Assembly: GCA_964505785.1 (NCBI GenBank)
Contig: CAZDJZ010000022.1
Location: 1-44,799, forward strand
Direction: 5' to 3'
Source: CAYRTV01 sp964505785
Lineage (GTDB): Bacteria > Acidobacteriota > Aminicenantia > Aminicenantales > Aminicenantaceae
Length of the DNA: 44,799 bases
A program made the translations under genes and the position numbers. Numbering within the stretch: position 1 is the stretch's first letter; every line of letters begins with the position of its first letter. Below are positions 33,425-42,420 of this stretch, piece by piece. The notes beneath the pieces are model-generated. The model was given only the letters and a program-made list of their open reading frames with translations. It searched no databases and had not been told where the DNA came from.

Positions 33425-35434
33425 ATGGACCACTTACCCCAAGGATTCGCCGGAAAAATTTTGGAAATCGACCTGAACTCTCATTCTGTTAAAAAAAAGG
33501 AACTCTCCCCGCAATTGGCCGGACTTTTCGGCGGCGGACGAGGTTTGGGCACAGCCTTACTTATTCAATCCCTGCCCTCTTCTTCCTCCCCAATGAATCC
33601 TTTCTCAAATATCGATCCCCTAAGCCAAGATAATGTGCTCATCTTCACCACGTCTCCCCTTACCGGCACATCCGTTCCAACCGCCGCTCGTTTCCATGCC
33701 AGTTTTCTATCTCCCTTGACCGGAGGCATCGGCTCAGCCAATTCCGGAGGGAAATGGGGCGTGTCCCTTAAACGAACCGGTTATGACGCCTTAATTCTTA
33801 AAGGACGCTCCCCCAGCCGGGTGGTTATCTATATAAATGAAAATGATGTTCGTTTTGACGAACCTCCATCCGTCCCCGGCGATAATGTCGAAGACATAAC
33901 CAATGCCTTGGAAAAAATTTACGGAGACAAGGCTAAGATATTAACGGTTGGAGCCGCCGGCCGCAATCTGGCTTTGATTTCTTCCATCATGAATGACAGG
34001 GGCCGGGCATTAGGCCGGGGAGGAACCGGAGCGGTGTTCGCATCTAAAAATTGTTTTGCGATTGTGGTTGAGGGCTCATTAAAAACCAGGGCTGCGCATC
34101 CGGATATGCTGAAACCGGGGAATTTTTCCGGCTCCGTCTTCAAAGGGCTGGCTAAAATCCGTTTGGGAAAACTCACAAAATCACCCCGCCAATACGGAAT
34201 CCTCTCTTCCATGGGAACCAACGGATTGCTGGGTATGCTGGCACAATACCACGAATTGCTGCATAAGAATTTTTTAGACAATCAGCACCTTCCTGAGAAC
34301 CTGGATAAAATCAAAGGAGAAGCCCTGGCATCCCATTCCCAAATCGTGGTCAAGCGCCGGGCTTGCTATAACTGTCCCATCGGCTGCACACGGGAAACCC
34401 GTCTCCTGAAATCCAGTCCCGCCTCATCCGGTGAAGGACCAGAATTTGAAACCATCGCCATGCTGGGAGCGAATTTGGATATATATGACCTGGAACTGAT
34501 CACACGGGCGAATTACTTATGCAACCGCTTGGGACTGGACACGATTTCCATGGGAGGCACTTTAGCGGCTTTGATGGAATTGTTCGAAACTATAACCCAA
34601 AAAAACGAAAGCTGTTTAACCGGCCAGGAAAAGACCTTTTTAACGGATATTGCTCCATTCCGCCGCAAACATGGAGACCCTGCCTTCGGCTGCACATCCT
34701 GTCTTCTGCCTCTGATAAAGGCCGCCGCCGGGAAAACAGGAATAGGCCGGCACCTTGCAGAAGGCGCCTTTCGTTTATGTCAGCGCTACGGCCATCCTGA
34801 GATGGCCATGACCGTAAAAAAAATGGAACTCCCGGCCTATGATCCCCGGGCCACCTGGACCCAGGCCCTCTCCTATATGATCAATCACCGGGGAGGCTGC
34901 CACCTCCAGGGCGGCTATTCCGCCCCCTTAGCCTTTTGTGCCGGGTATGGAGAATTTCCGGGTGACAAATCCGAAGGCACCGCGCTGGTGGCCCGGAATG
35001 CCGCTTATCACAACTGCGCGTATGATTTTTTGGGTGTCTGTGCGTTTGCGGGTTTTTCCATCACTTTGGATGAGTGGGCCAATATGTGGAATGATGTGAC
35101 AGGCATGGAATACAAATCCAGTGATTTAGAGACCATGGCAAGAAGAATTCTCACCCTGGAACGACTATTTAACCTGCTTTCAGGCCTTTCATACGGGGAT
35201 GATTGGCTGCCGGACCGGTTTTTTCAGCAGGCTATCCTGGTTGAAGGCCGCAAACAAACCTGTAACGAAAATGAATTCAAAAAAATGAGATTGGAATTCT
35301 ATGAAGCGTTAGGATGGGATGAATGCGGCTTCCCAACCATGGAAACCTTTTCGGCACTGGATCTGAATGCTGTTTTTTCCTTAGAGTATTGCCAAAAACA
35401 ACTGCAGGACAAATGGAAAAGGCGGATGAAATGA
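33425..35434 (+). CDS. Tungsten-type aldehyde:ferredoxin oxidoreductase (AOR family)
   Basis: A 669-residue enzyme expected to oxidise an aldehyde to the acid (or the reverse), with electrons going to ferredoxin, using a bis-pterin W or Mo cofactor and one 4Fe-4S cluster. The cluster ligands fit CYNCPIGC (Cys314, Cys317, Cys321) plus Cys539 in DFLGVC. The cofactor-binding segments TSPLTGTSVPTAARFHA, SGGKWGVSLKRTGYDALILKG and GRALGRGGTGAVFASK are typical. The length is slightly above the usual 605-630. No clear ribosome site precedes the ATG. Its stop overlaps the start of the aldolase gene (ATGA), so the pair is translationally coupled and probably handles the same metabolite. Confidence 0.93.
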   Translation: MDHLPQGFAGKILEIDLNSHSVKKKELSPQLAGLFGGGRGLGTALLIQSLPSSSSPMNPFSNIDPLSQDNVLIFTTSPLTGTSVPTAARFHASFLSPLTGGIGSANSGGKWGVSLKRTGYDALILKGRSPSRVVIYINENDVRFDEPPSVPGDNVEDITNALEKIYGDKAKILTVGAAGRNLALISSIMNDRGRALGRGGTGAVFASKNCFAIVVEGSLKTRAAHPDMLKPGNFSGSVFKGLAKIRLGKLTKSPRQYGILSSMGTNGLLGMLAQYHELLHKNFLDNQHLPENLDKIKGEALASHSQIVVKRRACYNCPIGCTRETRLLKSSPASSGEGPEFETIAMLGANLDIYDLELITRANYLCNRLGLDTISMGGTLAALMELFETITQKNESCLTGQEKTFLTDIAPFRRKHGDPAFGCTSCLLPLIKAAAGKTGIGRHLAEGAFRLCQRYGHPEMAMTVKKMELPAYDPRATWTQALSYMINHRGGCHLQGGYSAPLAFCAGYGEFPGDKSEGTALVARNAAYHNCAYDFLGVCAFAGFSITLDEWANMWNDVTGMEYKSSDLETMARRILTLERLFNLLSGLSYGDDWLPDRFFQQAILVEGRKQTCNENEFKKMRLEFYEALGWDECGFPTMETFSALDLNAVFSLEYCQKQLQDKWKRRMK

Positions 35435-36816
35435 ATGTGTATAAATTAATGCAGGCCGCCGGCAAAGCATTGATGATGACCAGCGGAAATAATACGCACA
35501 GCGGGAATTTTTCAGTTCGTGATCCTCAAGACAGAGACCTTTTTTACGTGACGGCATCCGGCGCGCAATTAGGCGCGCTGGTTCCGGCGGATGTCGTTCC
35601 TCTGCGGTTTTCGGGTGTCAGCTGGGGAGACGGCAGGGCTTCCACCGAATCAACCATTCACCGCCGGATCTTTTCTGTTCCCGGAGCTGAGGCGATTATT
35701 CACGCTCATCTTCCGGCCGCCATCACAGTGACATTTGAAATTCCGGGGCATCCGAATTATCTCCTTTATTTGGGAAATGAAAATAAAAACGAGGGCTATA
35801 TTTTTGTCCCCATTGATTGGATAGGCAGCAGGATTCTGGGCCGGATCCCATCAGGAGCTTACCAGGAACCGGTCGGATCTTTAGAAATGGAAAAATGCAT
35901 CCCGGCTTTTTTAAAAAATCACCAGGTGACTCTTGTCCAGGGCCACGGACCTTTTGTCCGGGGAAAGAATCTCCAGGAATGCCAGCATCTTTTGGGGATT
36001 CTGGACGCTTCCGCCGTCCTCTTGTCAGCCGCCCGGCTCCGGGGAGTCGACACTCCCATGTTATCCCGCAAAATCCATGAAAACGGCGCCGCACAGCTTT
36101 ATCCTCAGGCCGTTCATCCCTTTAGGCTGGAAGAAATGGGGACATACGAAACCACGGACATCTCCACCATAGCCGCCTTCAAAGAACGGGGACACTTTAA
36201 TTTTTACCAAAAAATATCCCCCTATGGAACCGGGTCCATGAGCGAGAAAATAACGGAAACAGAAATGCTTTATTGCCCGGCCGCATCTTTTCCGGAAGGT
36301 TTTGAGCCATCCATTGTCCGGCTCTCTCTTAAGGAAGATGAGAAAGATGACTGGGACCTGGCCTTACATAAGACAATATACCGGGAAACAAATAATAAGA
36401 CCTGCATGCGGACATTCAATCCGCTTGCCTCAGCCGAGGCCATGGCCGTCATTGCGGAAAATTTTGGAATGAACGCTTTGCTGGAGCCGGAATCGGTATC
36501 CATCGACTATTCCCATTACCGGGATCATCCGGTTGTCAAGCCTATAGACGCCGAAGCTGTCTATCTTAATCCGCGCCTGGGTTTATGCAACTCAAATGCC
36601 CCTTCCGGCGCTATCCTGGATATGCTGCGCTGGCATAAAGGCGCTTGTCTGATTGCAGGAATCGGAGCCCTGGGTGTTGGAAAAGTTACTCTGGAACAAG
36701 CGGCCCATCATGTGTCTTCAGCGGAATATATTGCCCGCTATCGCCAATCGGTGGATTTGACTCACAAAATACTGCAGGGCCCCCCGCTTTCAAAGTTTGA
36801 ACCGACCTCTCCGTAA
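35431..36816 (+). CDS. Double class II aldolase/adducin-domain protein
   Basis: A 461-residue protein. The N-terminal half is a complete class II aldolase domain: SGNNTHSGNFSVR, Glu in ASTESTIHRR, metal-binding HAH in AIIHAHLPA and a third histidine in VQGHGPFVRG. The C-terminal half repeats the fold without those residues (LHKTIYRETNN..., then GIGALGVGKVTLEQAAHHVS where GHG would be), so it is probably structural. Class II members cleave or isomerise sugar phosphates (fuculose-1-P, ribulose-5-P, methylthioribulose-1-P). The start overlaps the AOR stop by 4 nt, suggesting that the aldehyde made by one enzyme is used by the other. The substrate is not readable from the sequence. Confidence 0.85.
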   Translation: MNVYKLMQAAGKALMMTSGNNTHSGNFSVRDPQDRDLFYVTASGAQLGALVPADVVPLRFSGVSWGDGRASTESTIHRRIFSVPGAEAIIHAHLPAAITVTFEIPGHPNYLLYLGNENKNEGYIFVPIDWIGSRILGRIPSGAYQEPVGSLEMEKCIPAFLKNHQVTLVQGHGPFVRGKNLQECQHLLGILDASAVLLSAARLRGVDTPMLSRKIHENGAAQLYPQAVHPFRLEEMGTYETTDISTIAAFKERGHFNFYQKISPYGTGSMSEKITETEMLYCPAASFPEGFEPSIVRLSLKEDEKDDWDLALHKTIYRETNNKTCMRTFNPLASAEAMAVIAENFGMNALLEPESVSIDYSHYRDHPVVKPIDAEAVYLNPRLGLCNSNAPSGAILDMLRWHKGACLIAGIGALGVGKVTLEQAAHHVSSAEYIARYRQSVDLTHKILQGPPLSKFEPTSP

Positions 36817-36871
36817 CCTCAGCCCTCAGGCCCGGCCGGGTCGATCTCTCGTCCCGGCCAAGCTGAGGGTT
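36815..36871. other. GC-rich nested hairpin after the aldolase gene
   Basis: Outer arms AACCTCAGC and GCTGAGGGTT enclose inner arms GGCCGGG and CCCGGCC. It begins at the aldolase stop codon. With no T tract after it, it is a poor classical terminator but could protect or end the transcript. Confidence 0.5.
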
Positions 36872-37069
36872 AGGTCAGGGTGGAAATTGAGAATCGCTCA
36901 TAATAATAGCAAACTATATGCCAAATTTTGTAAGCTTTTGTTATTCAATAAATTACAGATTTTGTCTCTTTTTCCCTGTTTGCCCCACGTGTGTCAATCA
37001 GCACACATAAAAAAACAAACTGATTATTAAAACATTTATTTTCAATAGCTTACAAAATAACATGCAAAT

Positions 37070-37103
37070 TGTCACATTTTGTGACAGTATCCAGCATGTG
37101 ACA
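37070..37103. promoter_or_regulatory. Palindromic operator-like site with an extra half-site
   Basis: TGTCACA and TGTGACA are separated by TTT (37070-37086), and another TGTGACA follows at 37097. It lies 50 bp upstream of the glycosyltransferase gene. The arms resemble, but do not match, CRP/FNR-type sites. The 36817-37153 gap holds this, the hairpin at 36815 and AT-rich DNA. Confidence 0.5.
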
Positions 37104-37153
37104 CATTATTCTCCCTCTTGTTTCCTTTAAATGACAATGCTAAACTGTCCCTT

Positions 37154-39046
37154 ATGAAACCGCAAAAAAAACAGGGCCAGTCAGCGGACGGGAAAAAAGC
37201 CGAGTTCCGCTTGAAATCCTTATGGGCAAACCGCAGGTCATTTATTGTGCTCATATTTCTCGCGGTTCTTATCCCCCGCATGATCTATATAACGGAAATA
37301 TCTGCCTCAAGCCCTTATTTCCATAATCCCGTCGTAGATGCCGGCGCCTATTATTCTGCTGCCGTCTATATTCTCGAAACCGGCGACTGGCTGGGAGAAG
37401 GTCATGTTTTTAATCTCCGCGAGAACAGCCGTATCCCTGAATCGCTGATCAATCCGCAGCGGGCCTATTGGGTTGAACGCCCTTTCTGGCAGCCCCCTCT
37501 TTTTTTTTATTGGCTCGCCCTGATTTTTAAAATTTTCGGTCCTTCCATCTGGGCGGCACTAAGCTTACAAGCTGTATTGGCTGCGCTTTCAGGAATTCTT
37601 CTCTATTCCCTTTGCCTTTATTTTTTTTCACACCGGACCGGACTGATCACTGTTTTTCTTTATGCCCTGTACGGGCCTCTGATCTTTTTCACCGGAGAAC
37701 TGCTGATCCCGGTTCTGTTTACTTTCCTTATTCTTTTTATGTTTTATTATTTTTTAGTAAGCATGGAGACCTTTCTCCTGCGGCATTGGATAATTTTTGG
37801 GATATTTTTCGGTTTAAGTATGATGACCCGGCCCACAATAGCCGTCTTTTTGCCCATTGTGATTTTTTGGGCCGTATACAAAAAACGCGGTCAAACTCAG
37901 GGCCCCATTCTCACCAGCACCCTTGTCGTTGTGATTGCAGTTATCTCCCTTTTCCCCATGATGACTCTGATCCGGAATTCTTCGGTCTCCGGAGAGAACG
38001 TGATGATCTCCACCAATTCCGGGATTAACTTTTATATTGGAAACAATGAAAACTGGAAAGAGACCTACAGCATCCGGCCGGGCCATGCCTGGAACAAATT
38101 AACCCATGAACCTCTGCAGGCGGACAACTCCTGGACGACCAGCCAGAAACAACAAAACAATTATTTTCTTAACCAAGCTCTGAACTGGATCTTGAAGCAT
38201 CCGGGACATTTTGTTCTGACTGCGGTTGAGAAAGCATATTTGCATTTTCACGGATATGAACTGATCCGGAATGTGGATCTCTATCATCTTTCCCGTTATT
38301 CTGTTTTGCTGTCCATTCTGCTTTGGAAGATTCCGTTTTTACATTTTCCCTTTGGTTTGATCGCACCCTTCTTTCTGTCCGGCGTGTTTTTTCTCTTCGG
38401 GAAAAAATGGAAAGATTATTTTCCATTGACCGCTTTTCTGATTGTGATGAGCGGTGTCATTATTCTCTTCTTTCCGGCATCTCGCTACCGGGTCCAGATT
38501 ATCCCGTTTATGCTGATGACAGCGGTTTACGGCTTGGAACGAATGATCCATTTATTCAGAACAAAAAAAATTCAGGGAACCGGCATGATCTGCCTGACAG
38601 CGATACTCGCAGTCACCCTCAATCTTCCGGATGCAGTCCGCTTCTTTCATAATTCCGAATTCCAGGCCGCTAATTACTATCTGGAAGGCACGGTCGCTTA
38701 TAATAAAAAAAATTATGAAGAGGCCATCCGCCTTTTCCAAAAAGCCGTTGACATTCATCCGCAGCATGAAGACGCTCTAACCAATATCGGGCTCTGCTAT
38801 GCTTTCCTGGGTTCAGACCAAAAAGCCGGTGAATTTTTTCTGCGAACCTACCAAGTTAACCCCGATTTTCCAAAAAATATATTTAACCTGGGTATATACT
38901 ATCAAAAAACCGGACAGTGGAAAAAGGCCCTGCAGACCTTCCAGGAATATCTAAAAAAAGAAATGGATCTCCGCCTCAGTTACGATCTCTATCAACAAGG
39001 ATTGCGTGAATTGGAAAGATGCCGGCGGCAACTCAATCTGCAATAA
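37154..39046 (+). CDS. GT39/ArnT-like membrane glycosyltransferase with C-terminal TPR
   Basis: A 630-residue GT-C-fold protein. About ten or more membrane helices occupy residues 30-500. An acidic, first-loop segment VVDAGAYYSAAVYIL and the following ERPFWQPPLFFYWLALIFKI are characteristic of lipid-phosphate-sugar-dependent mannosyl/arabinosyl-type transferases. Residues about 508-630 are two to three TPR repeats (AVDIHPQHEDALTNIGLCY, YQVNPDFPKNIFNLG). It probably glycosylates a lipid or protein at the outer face of the inner membrane. The start is an ATG at 37154 without a clear ribosome site; a TTG at 37118 is possible. A palindromic site lies upstream. Confidence 0.85.
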   Translation: MKPQKKQGQSADGKKAEFRLKSLWANRRSFIVLIFLAVLIPRMIYITEISASSPYFHNPVVDAGAYYSAAVYILETGDWLGEGHVFNLRENSRIPESLINPQRAYWVERPFWQPPLFFYWLALIFKIFGPSIWAALSLQAVLAALSGILLYSLCLYFFSHRTGLITVFLYALYGPLIFFTGELLIPVLFTFLILFMFYYFLVSMETFLLRHWIIFGIFFGLSMMTRPTIAVFLPIVIFWAVYKKRGQTQGPILTSTLVVVIAVISLFPMMTLIRNSSVSGENVMISTNSGINFYIGNNENWKETYSIRPGHAWNKLTHEPLQADNSWTTSQKQQNNYFLNQALNWILKHPGHFVLTAVEKAYLHFHGYELIRNVDLYHLSRYSVLLSILLWKIPFLHFPFGLIAPFFLSGVFFLFGKKWKDYFPLTAFLIVMSGVIILFFPASRYRVQIIPFMLMTAVYGLERMIHLFRTKKIQGTGMICLTAILAVTLNLPDAVRFFHNSEFQAANYYLEGTVAYNKKNYEEAIRLFQKAVDIHPQHEDALTNIGLCYAFLGSDQKAGEFFLRTYQVNPDFPKNIFNLGIYYQKTGQWKKALQTFQEYLKKEMDLRLSYDLYQQGLRELERCRRQLNLQ

Positions 39047-39059
39047 CCGGCTGAATACA

Positions 39060-39088
39060 TTGACTTCAACAAAGTTTAACCCTATCAT
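39060..39088 (+). promoter_or_regulatory. Promoter of the small membrane/beta-barrel gene pair
   Basis: TTGACT (39060-39065) and TATCAT (39083-39088) are 17 nt apart, 14 nt after the end of the glycosyltransferase gene and about 75 nt before the 58-residue ORF. Confidence 0.6.
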
Positions 39089-39162
39089 AGAGTCCTTTTC
39101 AGTGGGTGGAATGGAAAAAGAGAATCAAATTTATCCTGAAAACAGGAAAAGGAGAGAGCTGA

Positions 39163-39339
39163 ATGAAATTTCATCCGCCCAAAGGAAATACATGGCTGAT
39201 TTCTGTTCTCCTGGGAGGTACCGGTGTTTTGCTCCATGAAGGCATTCTTCGCATTAGCGGGTTGTCACAGCATTCTTTTTGGATCGTAACAGCCGGATTG
39301 TGCCTGCTGCTTTTGGCTACCCTGTTCAAGAGTTTATAG
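39163..39339 (+). CDS. Small membrane protein (58 residues)
   Basis: A short ORF that encodes MKFHPPKGNTWLISVLLGGT followed by two hydrophobic stretches (GVLLHEGIL and FWIVTAGLCLLLLATLF). GGAGAG sits 6 nt upstream of the ATG, its own promoter lies upstream, and the beta-barrel gene starts 9 bp after its stop, so it is probably real and co-transcribed. No family is recognised. A competing 42-codon ORF from 39111 in another frame has a weaker case. Confidence 0.6.
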   Translation: MKFHPPKGNTWLISVLLGGTGVLLHEGILRISGLSQHSFWIVTAGLCLLLLATLFKSL

Positions 39340-39348
39340 GAGATGATA

Positions 39349-39819
39349 ATGCATGAAAAAGGACCCTTTTTCCTTAGTGGAATTATTCTCTTCGCAATAT
39401 GCCTGCTCACCCCCGCGTCTTATTCATCGGCGGAAACCATTGGCATACGCGCCGGTCAATATACGGATATAGAGGAATTTTTTCTCGGCGGCGAGTTTAT
39501 CTCCCGTTTCGGAAAGAATCTCTATTTTATTCCCAACGCTGAATATGTTTTTGTTGGCCGCGGAACTTATATGACTTTCAATTTTGATCTGCATTATCGT
39601 TTTCATACCAGATCGCCCCTTTTTTTCTGGGCCGGGGGAGGATTAGGCGTTATGTACTTTAATCCACCGGGCCGGGCTGAAAGTGACAATGATTTGGGCG
39701 CCAACCTTATTTTCGGTGCCGGAATAGAAACTGCCGGATCTTTTTACCCATATTTCCAGGGAAAACTTGTTTTGGGTGACAAAGATGAGTTTGTTATTGG
39801 AGGAGGAATCCGTTTTTAA
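39349..39819 (+). CDS. Small outer-membrane beta-barrel protein
   Basis: A 156-residue exported protein. The signal peptide ends near YSSAE. The rest shows alternating beta strands (NLYFIPNAEYVFVGRG, MTFNFDLHYRFHT, FYPYFQGKLVLGDKDEFVIG) and ends in GGGIRF, with a terminal phenylalanine as in outer-membrane barrels. I chose the ATG at 39349 because AGGAG (39338-39342) lies 6 nt upstream; the ATG at 39343 is too close. It resembles eight-stranded OmpW/OmpX-like porins or outer-membrane sensors, but no family is certain. It is probably co-transcribed with the 58-residue membrane peptide. Confidence 0.75.
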   Translation: MHEKGPFFLSGIILFAICLLTPASYSSAETIGIRAGQYTDIEEFFLGGEFISRFGKNLYFIPNAEYVFVGRGTYMTFNFDLHYRFHTRSPLFFWAGGGLGVMYFNPPGRAESDNDLGANLIFGAGIETAGSFYPYFQGKLVLGDKDEFVIGGGIRF

Positions 39820-39822
39820 CTG

Positions 39823-40200
39823 TTACTCTGCACCTAAAACGGATTGCACATAATCCTTCAGGGCTTTTTCATTGATTGGTTTCACCAATAATTTATACTT
39901 ACGCCCTCCTTTGGCCTGTTCAATCCAATCCACACTGGAATATCCGGTCAGGAATATGACTGGGATAGAGGAATCAACATCCTGATATATCTTTTCTGCT
40001 GCTGTTTTTCCATCCATCCGTCCCCGCAAGCTGATATCCATCAAAATAAGATCCGGCTTGTATTCCCTGGCCTGATTAACAGCTTCTTCGCCTGAATCAA
40101 CCAAGCGGAAGGCGGAAAATCCCATGTTTTCCAGGTCCAGCCGTAAAGACTCTGCAATTAAGGCTTCATCTTCAACAATCAATATTTTTGATTTATTCAT
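39823..40200 (-). CDS. Stand-alone response-regulator receiver
   Basis: A 125-residue receiver domain with no output domain. The acidic pair is in VEDEAL, the phosphoacceptor Asp lies in LILMDISL (about 55), and the signalling Thr and Lys are in FLTGYSS and LLVKPIN. It overlaps the end of the upstream histidine kinase gene by 8 nt, so they are a coupled pair. Without a DNA-binding part it must act through protein contacts or pass phosphate to another regulator. Confidence 0.93.
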   Translation of the reverse strand: MNKSKILIVEDEALIAESLRLDLENMGFSAFRLVDSGEEAVNQAREYKPDLILMDISLRGRMDGKTAAEKIYQDVDSSIPVIFLTGYSSVDWIEQAKGGRKYKLLVKPINEKALKDYVQSVLGAE

Positions 40201-42118
40201 TTTTCAATTTAGGAAAAATTAAGGTGACGGTTGTTCCTTTATCCCTGGAATAAGCAATCCTGCCGCCGAGCTGTCCTTCTCCTAAAAGTTTGACAATTTT
40301 CAATCCGAGCGAATTGGCCTCTCTCCAATTGAAATCTTCCGGCAGCCCAACGCCGTTATCCGAAATTTCAAGGATAATTTCATCTTTTCCATGATCCTCC
40401 ATTCGTATCAGGATATCACCTTTATCCTGACCAGGGAAAGCATATTTTAATGAGTTCGATATCAATTCATTCAAAATCAAGGCGCATGACAAAGCCAATT
40501 CAAGTTTCAAATTCACTTTTCCGATTTCATACCGGCAGCAAATCCGGTTCCTGTCCACGTGGTACAGAGTCATCAATAGGGTACATATCTGCGGAATATA
40601 CCGGCGGAACTCAATTTGAGACAGGTTTTCCGATTGGTACAATTGCGTATGGATCAATGCCATGGTTTGGATACGGTTGGAGCTTTCCTGAAGAGCCTGG
40701 TTAAATTTCGGATCTTTAAAATTAACGGCCTGAAGCTTAAGTAAGCTGATGATCACCTGCATGTTGTTTTTCACCCGGTGATGAATCTCTTTCAGCAGAA
40801 TGTCTTTCTCTTCCAGGGATGATTTCAGCCGGTCATACATTTCCTGTGCACGGATATGCTTCCATAAACCTTCCATCAATAGAATAAGCTGGTTTACATC
40901 TCTATCATTATAATCCGAGGCCTTATTAGCTACGGAGGCGATCAAAACAATTTCCCCCCTGTCAAATACGGGAACAGAAATGAACCGTTGTATTTTCACA
41001 TGCCCTTTGGGATATCCCTTTTTTCCTTGGTGATGGCGGCTGTAATCATTGACGATGACCGGCCTGCGTTTTTTTACGCCCTGTGCCCATAATCCGGCGC
41101 CATCCAGCGGAAAATTTTTAGGAATGAAGGTTTGACATCTTTTCATGGTGGATTCGGAATAACTGTATTGTTTAGTATATCCCGCTTTTTCATCCATAAA
41201 ATTGATAAATCCGATTTCGCTTTCTGTCATGTGGATGGCGGAATCCAGAACATGAGACCCGATTTTTTCCTCCGATAAATCCTTCGCCTGATAGATTTCA
41301 ACCAGGGTTTCCAAACGTTCAGTGGTCTTGCGGACTTGTTCCTGTGACTTGCGCATCTCCGTGACATCTCTGCATGTTCCCACATAACCTTTCAAGCTCC
41401 CATCCGGGAATAACAAAGGGTTGGCCTTGGTTTCGAATATTATTTCCTCTCCGCTTCGGGTAAGCATAGTGTCGTCCACATTTTGGATAGGCCTTTTTTT
41501 CTTCACATGGTTTTTGAAAACCTTTTTCACCCGGTCGGCTTCTGCAGGCGGCATAAAATCAAACGGAGTTTTCCCGATAATCTTCTCAGGCGGATATCCC
41601 ATAATCTGTTTTACATTGGGACTGACATAAGTATATATACCCTTCTGATCGGTTTCCCATACCCAATCATTGGTGCTTTCTACCAATTCCCGGAATTTTT
41701 TTTCGCTTTCAATCAGAGCGGCTTCCGTCTGTTTTTGAAGGGTGATATTATGCCAGACACAGTGGGATCTTATAAATTTTCCGCTCTTGTCATATTCGGC
41801 TTCAGCGCAGAAGGATACATCAATCCAGCTTCCGTCTTTTTTTTTGAGCTGAAATTCAACTTGCTCCACCTTGCCCGCTTTTTTAAAGTGTTCAAATTTC
41901 CCGGGAAATTTTTCCCGGTCTCCGGAAGATAGAAAATCCTGGAAAGGCCGGCCGATAACTTCCTTTTTTGTATATCCCAAACAGGAAAGCCATTTGGGGT
42001 TGACTGCAAGGAAACAGCCGTTTTTATCCAGAGATTGATATGGATAGGGAGTGCATTTTATGCTGATCTTTTCTAAATCCGGATTCATATATAAACCTGA
42101 TGCGTTGGAAATTTTCAC
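40193..42118 (-). CDS. PAS-PAS-GAF histidine kinase (HisKA_2 type)
   Basis: A 641-residue cytoplasmic sensor kinase with no membrane segment. Two PAS domains (about 20-130 and 140-255) are followed by a GAF-like domain (about 280-425), a HisKA_2 dimerisation helix with the phosphorylated His in EIHHRVKNNMQV, and an ATPase domain (NELISNSLKYAFP, SDNGVGLP, LGLKIVKLL). This kinase class commonly signals to stand-alone receivers such as the one immediately downstream. The sensed signal is unknown; GAF and PAS domains often bind small ligands, haem or flavin. The start at 42118 has no strong ribosome site. Confidence 0.92.
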   Translation of the reverse strand: MKISNASGLYMNPDLEKISIKCTPYPYQSLDKNGCFLAVNPKWLSCLGYTKKEVIGRPFQDFLSSGDREKFPGKFEHFKKAGKVEQVEFQLKKKDGSWIDVSFCAEAEYDKSGKFIRSHCVWHNITLQKQTEAALIESEKKFRELVESTNDWVWETDQKGIYTYVSPNVKQIMGYPPEKIIGKTPFDFMPPAEADRVKKVFKNHVKKKRPIQNVDDTMLTRSGEEIIFETKANPLLFPDGSLKGYVGTCRDVTEMRKSQEQVRKTTERLETLVEIYQAKDLSEEKIGSHVLDSAIHMTESEIGFINFMDEKAGYTKQYSYSESTMKRCQTFIPKNFPLDGAGLWAQGVKKRRPVIVNDYSRHHQGKKGYPKGHVKIQRFISVPVFDRGEIVLIASVANKASDYNDRDVNQLILLMEGLWKHIRAQEMYDRLKSSLEEKDILLKEIHHRVKNNMQVIISLLKLQAVNFKDPKFNQALQESSNRIQTMALIHTQLYQSENLSQIEFRRYIPQICTLLMTLYHVDRNRICCRYEIGKVNLKLELALSCALILNELISNSLKYAFPGQDKGDILIRMEDHGKDEIILEISDNGVGLPEDFNWREANSLGLKIVKLLGEGQLGGRIAYSRDKGTTVTLIFPKLKNE

Positions 42119-42261
42119 AAATATCCATCCCTCAACCTCAAATTCAGTTTAATTTGATACTCACCAAATAATTATTATAATCTTTTCTCCATCATTTTAA
42201 AAGCTTTCCCGCGCAAGAAAGGAAAAACCATGAACTCTCAGCCGCCGGCTATGATGAATTT

Positions 42262-42304
42262 CTCCAGCCTGGATATTCATAAAAAAATTGCAATATTTCT
42301 GCAA
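42262..42304 (+). repeat. Dispersed modular repeat, copy h
   Basis: Head CCAGCCTGGATATTCATAAA followed by AAAATTGCAATATTTCTGC. It lies in the 42119-42420 gap, which otherwise shows only AT-rich DNA and copy i. Confidence 0.55.
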
Positions 42305-42380
42305 TCTCTTTGCTATCAGAAATAAACATGCTTTTTTGAGAAAGATCCATGAGAAAGTTTTTCATTTTTGAATATTTATT

Positions 42381-42420
42381 TAATTGCAAATTTTTTCCCT
42401 CCGGGCGGGCCGAATCATAA
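42381..42420 (-). repeat. Dispersed modular repeat, copy i
   Basis: On the minus strand TTATGATTCGGCCCGCCCGG runs into AGGGAAAAAATTTGCAATT, matching the tail of copy c. It starts directly after the TPR gene stop codon. Confidence 0.55.
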
